DNA from: Pseudomonadota bacterium
Lineage (GTDB): Bacteria > Pseudomonadota > Gammaproteobacteria > Burkholderiales > Burkholderiaceae_C
Reading direction: 5' to 3'
Assembly: GCA_021816585.1 (NCBI GenBank)
Contig: JAKAXL010000005.1
Span: forward strand, 1 to 64,000
Length of the DNA stretch: 64,000 nt
Part shown: positions 39,609 to 49,738 of the stretch, piece by piece
Numbering within the stretch: the stretch's first letter is position 1
Layout: each line of letters opens with the position of its first letter
Position numbers and translations under genes: made by a program
Notes under the pieces: generated by a model
The model's database searches: none
The model's input: only the letters and a program-made list of their open reading frames with translations
Told to the model about the DNA's origin: nothing

Positions 39609-39682
39609 AGAGCAAACGCCGGCATGAAAATCGCCAAGTACTCAGCGATGCCCTATGCGGCGTACTCCCCGCGGTCTTTCGG

Positions 39683-40015
39683 CTAGTCGTTGCCAGCGGG
39701 GTTGACCACGCCCGCATCCACGCTGTTAGGCGTCGGCCCTGGTGTGCGCTGAAGTGCGATACCGCCAATTCCAAGGATCACGCCGGGTATCGGCGCAACC
39801 GAGCTCCCGGCGGGGGCCGGCGCCACAGGTCCGACGGCAATGGCTAGCTGGGGCCCGGCTTCGAAGTGGCCTTCGTGCAGGTTGAAGTGCTTTACGAGGA
39901 GAGTCGCCAGCGACTTCAAGTCGACCGTGAGCTGCTTTGGCCCCTCAGCCAAGCTAGTGGTGACTGGCTGCGTCGCCGCGCTTGGCCGGCGCCGTGAAGA
40001 CTTCGATGTAGCCAT
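39683..40015 (-). CDS. conserved-looking hypothetical protein overlapping the hicB 3' end
   Basis: LTVDLKSLATLLVKHFNLHEGHFEAGPQLAIAVGPVAPAP...GPTPNSVDAGVVNPAGND; 62-bp overlap with hicB in another frame. Confidence 0.6.
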   Translation of the reverse strand: MATSKSSRRRPSAATQPVTTSLAEGPKQLTVDLKSLATLLVKHFNLHEGHFEAGPQLAIAVGPVAPAPAGSSVAPIPGVILGIGGIALQRTPGPTPNSVDAGVVNPAGND

Positions 40016-40463
40016 CGATCAGTTCGAGCTCCTGGGAAGCAACGAGGTCGCGTTCGATAACGTTCACGCCGACCTCAACCGTATGGTGATGCTCGTGATG
40101 ATGCTTCACGCTGCGCCGATCCTCGAGGAAAGAATCCATCGCTCGACACATCCATTCATTGAGCGTCAGCCCTCTTCGGTGCGCGTCAAGGTTCGCCTCA
40201 CGATGGCGGTCAGACCCGACGCGCACATTGAACGTCCCTTTGCATGGAACGTCCGGCTGCTCACCCGCATCTGCGCATGCGTCCAGGTAGTCGTCTACGG
40301 CTTCGCGGAAGGCGGCCTCAATCGACTCGAACGTATCGCCGCTGTACCCGATCGTGTCCTTGATGTAGAGCAGCCGTCCTACCAGGACGCGTGACTCCAC
40401 ATCCGCCTCGACGGAGCCGATGTAGCCCTTGTACTCAAGGGTGCTTCTGGTGTGTGTCTTCAT
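39954..40463 (-). CDS. hicB: HicB-family antitoxin with C-terminal RHH-like segment
   Basis: LEYKGYIGSVEADVESRVLVGRLLYIKDTIGYSGDTFESIEAAFREAVDDYLDAC; FNVRVGSDRHREANLDAHRRGLTLNEWMCRAM. Confidence 0.85.
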   Translation of the reverse strand: MKTHTRSTLEYKGYIGSVEADVESRVLVGRLLYIKDTIGYSGDTFESIEAAFREAVDDYLDACADAGEQPDVPCKGTFNVRVGSDRHREANLDAHRRGLTLNEWMCRAMDSFLEDRRSVKHHHEHHHTVEVGVNVIERDLVASQELELIDGYIEVFTAPAKRGDAASHH

Positions 40464-40716
40464 TCTTCCCACTCGCCCGCGTCTTGCAATCCTTCGATCA
40501 GCAAGTCCCTCATGTAGGGAAGCAAGGTGTTGCGAGGATGAGGTTCATGGAGCCGAACTTTCTTGCTGTGCGTTGGTGCACGAACATACGTCCGGAACCT
40601 CTAGTATTGTTGCGCAATGTGAAATTGCAGACGCGCATGAGCGCGACCGTGTCGTCCCAACTGAAGTTGCCTGACTTCGTTTGAAGCTTGGCGATCAGCT
40701 TGTGCTTTTGCGACAC
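40460..40716 (-). pseudogene. hicA: HicA-family mRNA interferase, frameshifted (two-frame ORF)
   Basis: Frame 1 MSQKHKLIAKLQTKSGNFSWDDTVALMRVCNFTLRNNTRGSGRMFVHQRTARK, then -1 frame VRLHEPHPRNTLLPYMRDLLIEGLQDAGEWEE*; shift at AGAAAG (forward 40559-40561); stop overlaps hicB ATG. Confidence 0.75.
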
Positions 40717-40746
40717 GCTGGCAGTATCAATGAAAGCCCAAATCTT

Positions 40747-40766
40747 AGCAACTAGATCTAGTTGCT
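40747..40766. promoter_or_regulatory. 20-bp perfect palindrome upstream of hicA; candidate HicB operator
   Basis: AGCAACTAGATCTAGTTGCT; overlaps a plausible -35 (TTGCTA-N17-GATACT on minus strand). Confidence 0.6.
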
Positions 40767-40980
40767 CCTTGAGCAGCCACGCGACAGCCACATCGCAAGC
40801 AAGGGCAAGCTTGCGCCAGTCCGTCGGGGACACATGAAGAGGTGGCCCGGCAATACCGAACACGGCGATAAGTGGGTAGGCTGCTCCCCTGGGTGATGAA
40901 TTCGCCCGCGCCTGCACCGCGGTCGAACTGCGTAGCTGGATGCCAGCTAGATCAAAAATTCGCAACTTTTCCACTCTATC

Positions 40981-41757
40981 GTGAAGATCGCCACCTGGAA
41001 CGTCAATTCGCTGTCCGTGCGCCTGCCGCAACTGCTCGACTGGCTGCGCGAGCAGCAGCCCGAGATCGTCGTGCTGCAGGAGACCAAGCTGGTCGACGCG
41101 CGCTTCCCGCATGCCGAGCTGCTGGCCGCGGGCTGGCAGGCGCAGTGCTTCGGGCAGCCCACCTACAACGGCGTCGCGCTGCTGTCGCGCACCCCGGCGC
41201 AGGACGTGCAACGCAACCTGCCGCAGCTGCAGGACCCGCAGGCGCGGCTGATCGCCGCCACCGTCGAGGGGCTGCGGGTGGTCGGCGCCTACTTCCCGAA
41301 CGGGCAGGAGCCCGGCAGCGACAAGTTCGCCTACAAGATGGACTGGCTGCAGGCGCTGGAGACCTGGCTCGCGCAGCAGCTGGCCGCCTACCCGCGACTG
41401 GTGCTGCTGGGCGACTTCAACGTCGCGCCGGAGGACCGCGACGTGTATGACCCCGAGGCCTGGCGCGGCAAGATCCATTGCACCGACGAGGAACGCGGGC
41501 ATTTCCGCAAGCTGCTGGAGCTCGGACTGGTCGACGCCTTCCGGCTGTTCGAGCAGCCCGAGAAGAGCTGGAGCTGGTGGGACTACCGCAACCTGGCCTT
41601 TCGCCGCAACCAGGGCCTGCGCATCGACCACATCCTGGTCTGCGAGGCCTTGCGCGGCCGCGTGCGCGCCTGCGCGATCGACCGCGCGCCGCGCAAGAAC
41701 GAGCGCCCCAGCGACCACGCGCCGGTGTACGTCGAGCTCGACTGGCCGGCCGCCTGA
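40981..41757 (+). CDS. xth: exodeoxyribonuclease III
   Basis: KIATWNVNSLSVRLPQLLDWL, VVLQETKLVD, LGDFNVAPEDRDVYDP, SDHAPVYVELD; GTG start. Confidence 0.92.
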   Translation: MKIATWNVNSLSVRLPQLLDWLREQQPEIVVLQETKLVDARFPHAELLAAGWQAQCFGQPTYNGVALLSRTPAQDVQRNLPQLQDPQARLIAATVEGLRVVGAYFPNGQEPGSDKFAYKMDWLQALETWLAQQLAAYPRLVLLGDFNVAPEDRDVYDPEAWRGKIHCTDEERGHFRKLLELGLVDAFRLFEQPEKSWSWWDYRNLAFRRNQGLRIDHILVCEALRGRVRACAIDRAPRKNERPSDHAPVYVELDWPAA

Positions 41758-41775
41758 GCGGCGCGGCCCGCGGGC

Positions 41776-43284
<1,509 letters not shown>

Positions 43285-43321
43285 CGCAGGCCTCGCGATG
43301 CGCCGCGGCGCGGCGCGCGGC

Positions 43322-44425
43322 TCAGGCCAGCGGAAGCACGATGCGGAAGTCGGTGTGGCCGGGCTGGCTGTCGCATTCGATGGTCCCCTGATGCTGTTGG
43401 ATGAAGGTCTGGGCCAGGCTCAGCCCGAGGCCGGACCCCCCGTCCCGCCCCGAGACCAGCGGAAAGAACATCCGATCCTGGATGTGTTCCGGGACCCCGG
43501 GGCCGTTGTCCATCACATGCAAGACCAGTGCCAGCCGATGGCGCTGCTTGGCCACCGTCACCTGTCGCGCGATGCGCGTCTTGAACACGATGCGAGCGTC
43601 GCCCGCGGCGCGACGCTCGCCCAGCGCCAGCGCGGCGTTGTGCGCGATGTTCAGCACCGCCTGGATCAGCTGCTCGCGGTCGCCGCGCAGCTCGGGCAGG
43701 CTGGCGTCGTAGTCGCGCACCACGTCGAGGCCGCGCGGAAACTCGGCGAGGATCACCGAGCGCACGCGCTCGAGCACTTCGTGGATGTTCAGCTCGGCCA
43801 CCACGTGCGGCCGCCGGTGCGGGGCCAGCAGGCGGTCGACCAGCCCCTGCAGGCGGTCCGCCTCGTGGATGATCACGCGCGTGTACTCCCGCAGTTCGCG
43901 GCTGTCGAGCTCGTCCTGCAGCAGCTGCGCAGCACCGCGTATGCCGCCCAGCGGGTTCTTGATCTCGTGCGCGAGATTGCGGATCAGGTCCTTGCTCGCC
44001 TGCGCCTGGCGATGCCACTGCTCCTCGCGCTCCTGACGACTCTGCTGGCCCAGCTCGACCAGTTCGACGAGCAGCCTGGAATTCGTATCGGTGCGCGAGA
44101 CGATCACCTGCACCGGCATCGCGTCGGCGCCCGGGCGCGCAACCAGCGCGTCATCGAAGCGCTTGCTGGAGAACTCCTCCCCCAGCACCTGGCGCAGGGC
44201 CTCGCGCAGCGGGCCGTGACGAGTCAGCCAGTGTTCCAGCTCCTGCCCCAGCAGCTGGCGGCGCGACAGTCCCAGGCCGGCTTCGAGGGCGGCGTTCGCA
44301 TGCACCACGCGCCCGCCGGCATCGACCACGACGGCCATCGTCGCCAGCCAGTCCAGCGTCGCCGCGGACGACGCGTCGCCGGCTTCGGGCTCAGGCAGGC
44401 GCGACGGATCGTCGAAGACTTGCAC
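43322..44425 (-). CDS. ntrB: nitrogen regulation sensor kinase NtrB (GlnL)
   Basis: NLAHEIKNPLGGIRGAAQLLQDEL; DNGPGVPEHIQDRMFFPLVSGRDGGSGLGLSLAQTFIQQHQG. Confidence 0.92.
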   Translation of the reverse strand: MQVFDDPSRLPEPEAGDASSAATLDWLATMAVVVDAGGRVVHANAALEAGLGLSRRQLLGQELEHWLTRHGPLREALRQVLGEEFSSKRFDDALVARPGADAMPVQVIVSRTDTNSRLLVELVELGQQSRQEREEQWHRQAQASKDLIRNLAHEIKNPLGGIRGAAQLLQDELDSRELREYTRVIIHEADRLQGLVDRLLAPHRRPHVVAELNIHEVLERVRSVILAEFPRGLDVVRDYDASLPELRGDREQLIQAVLNIAHNAALALGERRAAGDARIVFKTRIARQVTVAKQRHRLALVLHVMDNGPGVPEHIQDRMFFPLVSGRDGGSGLGLSLAQTFIQQHQGTIECDSQPGHTDFRIVLPLA

Positions 44426-44494
44426 GGGCGGTCGCGGGCGATGCGAGACGACGCAGCGAAGGAGTGCCGCGCGTCACGCAGGGCACGCCGGGGC

Positions 44495-45001
44495 TCACTG
44501 CGAATAGCGCTGCAACTCGCGCTGCAGCGCGGCGATATTGGCCTGCGTGAGTTCGATCTGCTGCTTCATCGACTGCACGCGGTCGAGGTACTTCTGGTAG
44601 TTGCGTTCGTTGCCCAGGCGCTCCGGGTGGCCGCCGTTGTAGGCCTGCATCTGCTCGGCCAGCTTGGCCTGCTGGGTCTGCAGTTCGCCGAGCAGCAGCT
44701 GGCGGGCCTCGGCGTCGCGATCGCTTTGTGCGCCGGACGCGGCATGCCGCGGAGCCGACGCCCGGTTCGCCGCCCCGCCACCGGACGCAGCATGCGGCGT
44801 CACCGGGGACAGGACGCTGATGTTCGCGTTGTCCACGGGCTTGCAGTTCTTCTCCCGCACCACGCTGAGCATGTTGGTGTAGGAGTTGTCCGGGCATCGG
44901 TACACCCGGCTCATGTCGACGTCCTGCGCCGAGGCCGGCACCGCGATGCCCGCCGCCAGGCAACTCAGGACGAGCAGGCGGCCAACGAAGACTGTGCGCA
45001 T
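44495..45001 (-). CDS. DUF4124-like periplasmic protein
   Basis: Signal peptide; VYRCPDNSYTNMLS; C-terminal coiled coil. Confidence 0.6.
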   Translation of the reverse strand: MRTVFVGRLLVLSCLAAGIAVPASAQDVDMSRVYRCPDNSYTNMLSVVREKNCKPVDNANISVLSPVTPHAASGGGAANRASAPRHAASGAQSDRDAEARQLLLGELQTQQAKLAEQMQAYNGGHPERLGNERNYQKYLDRVQSMKQQIELTQANIAALQRELQRYSQ

Positions 45002-45078
45002 CGGATACCCTGGAAGTCGAGCCGGTCACCGGCGGGAAGCGCGGCCGCGGACGCGGTGGCGGCGCGCGCTTCAAGTGT

Positions 45079-45119
45079 AAAGGCAAACCGGCGCCGCAAT
45101 CTCGCGATTGCGGCGCCGG
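45079..45119 (-). terminator. candidate glnA terminator hairpin
   Basis: CCGGCGCCGCAATC-tcgc-GATTGCGGCGCCGG perfect 14-bp arms, followed on minus strand by TTTGCCTTT. Confidence 0.65.
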
Positions 45120-45178
45120 AGCTGCTGCATGCGGTGCGCCTGGCACGGCGGGCGCCCCGGCGCCCGCCGCGGCAGACA

Positions 45179-46594
45179 TCACAGCGAGTAGTACATGTCG
45201 AATTCCACCGGGTGCGTGGTCATGCGGAAACGCGTGACCTCCTCCATCTTCAGCGCGATGTAGGCATCGATGAAGTCGTTGCTGAACACGCCGCCGCGAG
45301 TCAGGAAGGCGCGGTCCTTGTCCAGGTATTCCAGCGCCTGGTCGAGGCTGGAACACACGGTGGGGATCTTCGCGTCTTCTTCCGGCGGCAGGTCGTACAG
45401 GTTCTTGCTCGCCGCTTCGCCCGGGTGGATCTTGTTCTCGACACCGTCGAGGCCGGCCATCAGCATCGCGCCGAAGGCCAGGTAGGGGTTGCAGGTCGGA
45501 TCGGGGAAGCGCACCTCGATGCGTCGCGCCTTGTCGCTGGGCACGTAGGGCACGCGGATCGACGCCGAGCGGTTGCGCGCCGAGTAGGCCAGCTTCACCG
45601 GGGCCTCGAAGCCCGGCACCAGGCGCTTGTAGCTGTTGGTGCCCGGATTGGTGATGGCGTTGAGCGCGCGCGCATGCTTGATGATGCCGCCGATGTAGTA
45701 CAGCGCGAACTCGGACAGACCGGCGTAGCCGTTGCCGGCGAACAGGTTCTTGCCGTCCTTCCACACCGACTGGTGCACGTGCATGCCCGAGCCGTTGTCG
45801 CCGACCACCGGCTTGGGCATGAAGGTCGCGGTCTTGCCGTAGCTGTGCGCGACGTTGTGCACCACGTACTTGAGCACCTGCGTCCAGTCGGCGCGCTGCA
45901 CCAGCGTGGAGAAACGGGTGCCGATCTCGCACTGGCCGGCGCCCGCCACCTCGTGGTGGTGCACCTCGACCGGCACGCCCATCTGTTCCAGGATCAGGCA
46001 CATCTCCGAGCGGATGTCCTGCAGGCTGTCGACCGGCGGGACCGGGAAATAGCCGCCCTTGACCGACGGACGGTGGCCCATGTTGCCGCCCTCGAGCTTG
46101 TCGCCGCTGGCCCACGAGGCCTCGTCGGAGTCGATCTTCACGAAGCAGCCGGACATGTCGACGTTCCAGCGCACCTGGTCGAAGATGAAGAATTCGGGTT
46201 CCGGGCCGAAGTACGCGGTGTCGCCGATCCCCGAGGCCTTCAGGAAGGCCTCGGCCTTCTTGGCGATCGAGCGCGGATCGCGGTCATAGGGCTTGCCGTC
46301 GCCCGGCTCCAGCACGTCGCACTGCAGCAGCAGCGTCGTCTCTTCCATGAACGGGTCGACATTCGCGGTCGCCGGGTCCGGCATCAGCAGCATGTCGGAG
46401 GCTTCGATGCCCTTCCATCCGGCGATCGACGAGCCGTCGAAGGCGTGGCCCTGGGTGAACTTGCTCTCGTCGAAGGCCGACACCGGCACCGTCACGTGTT
46501 GCTCCTTGCCGCGCGTGTCGGTGAAGCGGAAATCGACGAACTTGACGTCGTTTTCCTTCACCATGTTCAGTACGTCAGCAACCTGTTTGCTCAT
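45179..46594 (-). CDS. glnA: type I glutamine synthetase
   Basis: [38 protein letters not shown]; adenylylation region NLYDLPPEE. Confidence 0.96.
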   Translation of the reverse strand: MSKQVADVLNMVKENDVKFVDFRFTDTRGKEQHVTVPVSAFDESKFTQGHAFDGSSIAGWKGIEASDMLLMPDPATANVDPFMEETTLLLQCDVLEPGDGKPYDRDPRSIAKKAEAFLKASGIGDTAYFGPEPEFFIFDQVRWNVDMSGCFVKIDSDEASWASGDKLEGGNMGHRPSVKGGYFPVPPVDSLQDIRSEMCLILEQMGVPVEVHHHEVAGAGQCEIGTRFSTLVQRADWTQVLKYVVHNVAHSYGKTATFMPKPVVGDNGSGMHVHQSVWKDGKNLFAGNGYAGLSEFALYYIGGIIKHARALNAITNPGTNSYKRLVPGFEAPVKLAYSARNRSASIRVPYVPSDKARRIEVRFPDPTCNPYLAFGAMLMAGLDGVENKIHPGEAASKNLYDLPPEEDAKIPTVCSSLDQALEYLDKDRAFLTRGGVFSNDFIDAYIALKMEEVTRFRMTTHPVEFDMYYSL

Positions 46595-46737
46595 GCAAGT
46601 TCTCCAAGGGGTGGTATGCGGGTTGTGTGGAGGCTGTCGTGGAGGCAGCGGCCCGTGGCGCATGCCCGGCCGAAGGCCGTGGGTGCGGTGTCGCACGCAT
46701 GCGCGCCGGAGCCCGGTGCGAGCCTGGTCGCAAATCT

Positions 46738-46753
46738 AGCAGAAACCATGCCA
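46738..46753 (-). promoter_or_regulatory. sigma54 promoter of glnA
   Basis: TGGCATGgtttCTGCT vs TGGCACG-N4-TTGCA, exact -24/-12 spacing. Confidence 0.75.
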
Positions 46754-46872
46754 CGCTCGACTGTTTTCGCGGCATGAGACAGGGCTTGCGGCGCAGGCCC
46801 GAGGCGTGCCGCGGCCCTTGCGCGCACGCATCCGGCGGGCCGCCGTCAGGCCGCACCGCGCGGGTGCTGAAT

Positions 46873-46887
46873 GCACCATTAGCGTGC
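46873..46887. promoter_or_regulatory. candidate NtrC enhancer site, promoter-proximal
   Basis: GCACC-ATTAG-CGTGC (9/10 vs GCACC-N5-GGTGC). Confidence 0.6.
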
Positions 46888-46890
46888 GTT

Positions 46891-47676
46891 TCAGATCGAA
46901 CGCACCGTTTCGGTGCGAACCTGGGCCCCGAGCTCGCCGACCCCCCGGCGCAGCGCCTCGAAGGCCGGCTCGACCCGCGCGGGATCGCCCTTGACCCCGA
47001 TCTCGATGTGGCGCCCCCAGCTCGGATCGTCGACGCTGGGCAGGCTGTACACCTTCACCTGGGCATGCTCGGCCTCGATGCGCTGCATCAGCGGCGTCAG
47101 CTCGGACTCCATGATGCCCTGCACGACCAGCCCGCGCTCCAGGTAGCCCGCCGGACGCTGCATCGGTCGCAGCCGCTCGTCGAGCACCCATTCGATCATC
47201 GGCCACGCCATCACCGGGAAGCCGGGCACGAAGTAATGCCGGCGAATCGAGAAACCCGGGATCTGGTTGTAGGGGTTCGGAATGATCTCGCTGCCCGCCG
47301 GGAACACGCCCATCTGCAGGCGCTGCAGGTTGGCCGGTGAATCGGGGTCGCCCATCGACGCGCTGGCGATGCGCTGGCGAATCAGCTCGGCCGCCTGGGG
47401 GTGCAGCTGCAGCGGCACCCCCAGCGCCTGCGCGCACGCGGCGCGCGTGTGGTCGTCGGGGGTGGCGCCGATGCCGCCGCAGCTCAGCACCACGTCGTCG
47501 TTGTCGAAACTGGCGCGCAGCGCCCGCTGCAGCACCTGCGGGTCGTCGCCGAGATACTGGACCCACTGCAGCTGCATGCCGCGCGCCGCGAGCAGCTGCT
47601 GGACCTTCGAGAAATGCTTGTCCTGCCGCTTGCCGGACAGGATTTCGTCACCGATGATGTACAGACCGAGGGCCAT
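46891..47676 (-). CDS. molybdopterin-binding domain protein (MoaB/CinA N-terminal-like)
   Basis: LYIIGDEILSGKRQDKHFSKVQQLLAARG; SCGGIGATPDDHTRAACAQALG. Confidence 0.85.
   Translation of the reverse strand: MALGLYIIGDEILSGKRQDKHFSKVQQLLAARGMQLQWVQYLGDDPQVLQRALRASFDNDDVVLSCGGIGATPDDHTRAACAQALGVPLQLHPQAAELIRQRIASASMGDPDSPANLQRLQMGVFPAGSEIIPNPYNQIPGFSIRRHYFVPGFPVMAWPMIEWVLDERLRPMQRPAGYLERGLVVQGIMESELTPLMQRIEAEHAQVKVYSLPSVDDPSWGRHIEIGVKGDPARVEPAFEALRRGVGELGAQVRTETVRSI
46902..46916. promoter_or_regulatory. candidate NtrC enhancer site, promoter-distal
   Basis: GCACC-GTTTC-GGTGC perfect core. Confidence 0.7.
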
Positions 47677-47787
47677 GGCGCGGGAGAGAGCGGGATGGAC
47701 GAGGGGGCGGTCCGGCGCCGGAAATCCGGCGCGGCCGCCATGGACAATGCAATGCCTTACATTGTTTCGCATTCCTGGGAAATCGCC

Positions 47788-49152
47788 ATGAACCAACGCG
47801 ACACGACTCCGAGCCCCGCCGAGCCGGACACCGCGGCAGCTTCGATGCAGGCGCTGTGGATGCCCTTCACCGCCAACCGGGCCTTCAAGCAGGCACCGCG
47901 CCTGCTGGTCGCGGCCCACGGCATGCACTACCGCAGCTCCGACGGCCGCGAAGTGCTCGACGGCACCTCCGGGCTGTGGTGCGTCAACGCCGGCCACGGG
48001 CGAGAGCCCATCGTGCGCGCGATCCAGCAGCAGGCCGCCCGCATGGACTACGCGCCGCCGTTCCAGCTCGGCCACCCGCTCGAATTCGAGGCCGCCGAGG
48101 CCCTCTCGGCGATCGCGCCGGGGCGCCTCAAACGCGTGTTCTTCACCAATTCGGGCTCCGAGAGCGTCGACACAGCATTGAAGATCGCGCTGGCCTACCA
48201 CCGCGCCCGCGGCCAGGGGCAGCGCAGCGTGTTCATCGGGCGCGAGCGCGGCTACCACGGCGTCGGTTTCGGCGGCATCTCGGTCGGCGGGATCCCGGGC
48301 AACCGCAAGATGTTCCACGGCGCGCTGCTGCCGCATGTCGACCATCTTCCGCACACCCACGACCTCGAGCACCAGGGCTTCTCGCGCGGGCAGCCCGAGT
48401 GGGGCGCCCATCTGGCCGACGAGCTCGAACGCCTGGTGCAGTTGCACGACGCGTCCAACATCGCCGCGGTGATCGTCGAGCCGGTGGCCGGCTCCGCCGG
48501 CGTGCTGGTGCCGCCGCGCGGCTACCTGCAGCGACTGCGCAGCCTGTGCGACCGCCATGGGCTGCTGCTGGTCTTCGACGAGGTGATCACCGGCTACGGG
48601 CGCCTGGGCGCGCCCTTCGCCGCACAGGCGCTGGGCGTGCTGCCCGACATCATGGTCACGGCGAAGGCGGTGAACAACGGCAGCGTGCCGCTGGGCGCGG
48701 TGTTCGTACGCGAGGACCTGGCCGATACCGTGCTCGACGCCGCCGCCGACGGCGCCATCGAGCTGCCGCACGGCTACACCTACTCCGGACACCCGCTGGC
48801 CACCGCGGCGACGCTGGCGACGCAGCGCCTGTACGCCGACGAGGGCCTGCTCGAGCGGGCGCGGCGAGACGGCCTCGACCTGCACTTCGAGCAGGCGCTG
48901 CACGCGCTGCGCGACTGCCCGAACGTGCGCGACATCCGCAATCTCGGGCTGATGGGCGCGGTGGAACTGCACCCGCGCAGCGACGCCGCGGGGCAGCGCG
49001 GCCACGAGGTCTTCCAGCGCTGCTTTGAACTCGGCGCGCTGGTGCGCTATACAGGGGATACGATCGCGCTGTCGCCGCCGCTGATCATCGAGCGGGCACA
49101 GATCGACCGGCTGGCCGACACCCTGCGCCAGGCGCTGCGCGAAACGCGCTGA
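47788..49152 (+). CDS. class III aminotransferase (omega-amino acid/beta-alanine--pyruvate type)
   Basis: LWMPFTANRAFKQAPRLL; LLLVFDEVITGYGRLGAPFA; TAKAVNNGSVPLGAV. Confidence 0.88.
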   Translation: MNQRDTTPSPAEPDTAAASMQALWMPFTANRAFKQAPRLLVAAHGMHYRSSDGREVLDGTSGLWCVNAGHGREPIVRAIQQQAARMDYAPPFQLGHPLEFEAAEALSAIAPGRLKRVFFTNSGSESVDTALKIALAYHRARGQGQRSVFIGRERGYHGVGFGGISVGGIPGNRKMFHGALLPHVDHLPHTHDLEHQGFSRGQPEWGAHLADELERLVQLHDASNIAAVIVEPVAGSAGVLVPPRGYLQRLRSLCDRHGLLLVFDEVITGYGRLGAPFAAQALGVLPDIMVTAKAVNNGSVPLGAVFVREDLADTVLDAAADGAIELPHGYTYSGHPLATAATLATQRLYADEGLLERARRDGLDLHFEQALHALRDCPNVRDIRNLGLMGAVELHPRSDAAGQRGHEVFQRCFELGALVRYTGDTIALSPPLIIERAQIDRLADTLRQALRETR

Positions 49153-49199
49153 GCCGCAGCGCCCGCGCGGCCGATTCCCAGCCCCACCAGGAGCCCGCG

Positions 49200-49709
49200 A
49201 TGCGACGACTCTATTTCCTGGTCCCGGATCACGCCACGGCGTCGGCGATCGTCGACGAACTGCTGCTGGCGAGGGTTCCGGAAAAGCACCTCCACGTGGT
49301 GGCGCGCGAGGGCACGCCTCTGGGCAACCTGCCGGAGGCCGGGCTGGCGCAGAAAAGCGACCTGATCCCGGCCATCGAACGCGGCCTCGGACTCGGCGGC
49401 GTGACCGGCACGCTGGCCGGGCTGGTGGTCATCGCGGTGCCCGGCGGCGCGGTGGTTTCGGCAGGTGCGCTGGTGCTGAGCCTGGCGCTGGCCGGATCGG
49501 CGGTCGGCGCCTGGGTCAGCAGCATGATCGGGGTCAGTGTCGGGAGTCCGCGGCTGCGCCCCTACGAGCAGGCGATCGACCAGGGACAACTGCTGATGAT
49601 GATCGACGTATCCCCGCATCGCGTGGCCGAGATCGAGACCATGGTCGAGCGCCTGCACCCCGAGGCCAGGCCCGAGGGCGTCGAGCCGCACATCCCGGCC
49701 TTTCCCTGA
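49200..49709 (+). CDS. DUF1269-like membrane protein
   Basis: Glycine-rich double TM region flanked by a conserved-looking N-terminal domain. Confidence 0.55.
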   Translation: MRRLYFLVPDHATASAIVDELLLARVPEKHLHVVAREGTPLGNLPEAGLAQKSDLIPAIERGLGLGGVTGTLAGLVVIAVPGGAVVSAGALVLSLALAGSAVGAWVSSMIGVSVGSPRLRPYEQAIDQGQLLMMIDVSPHRVAEIETMVERLHPEARPEGVEPHIPAFP

Positions 49710-49738
49710 GCCGCGCGCGGCGCCGGCCCGCGCACTGC

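Noticed and set aside
40741-40860. Upstream N-terminal extension of hicA (SPTDWRKLALACDVAVAWLLKEQLDLVAKIWAFIDTAS)
   Set aside because: Open in frame but overlaps the perfect palindrome and promoter-like elements; more likely non-coding leader, though an N-terminal fusion cannot be excluded.
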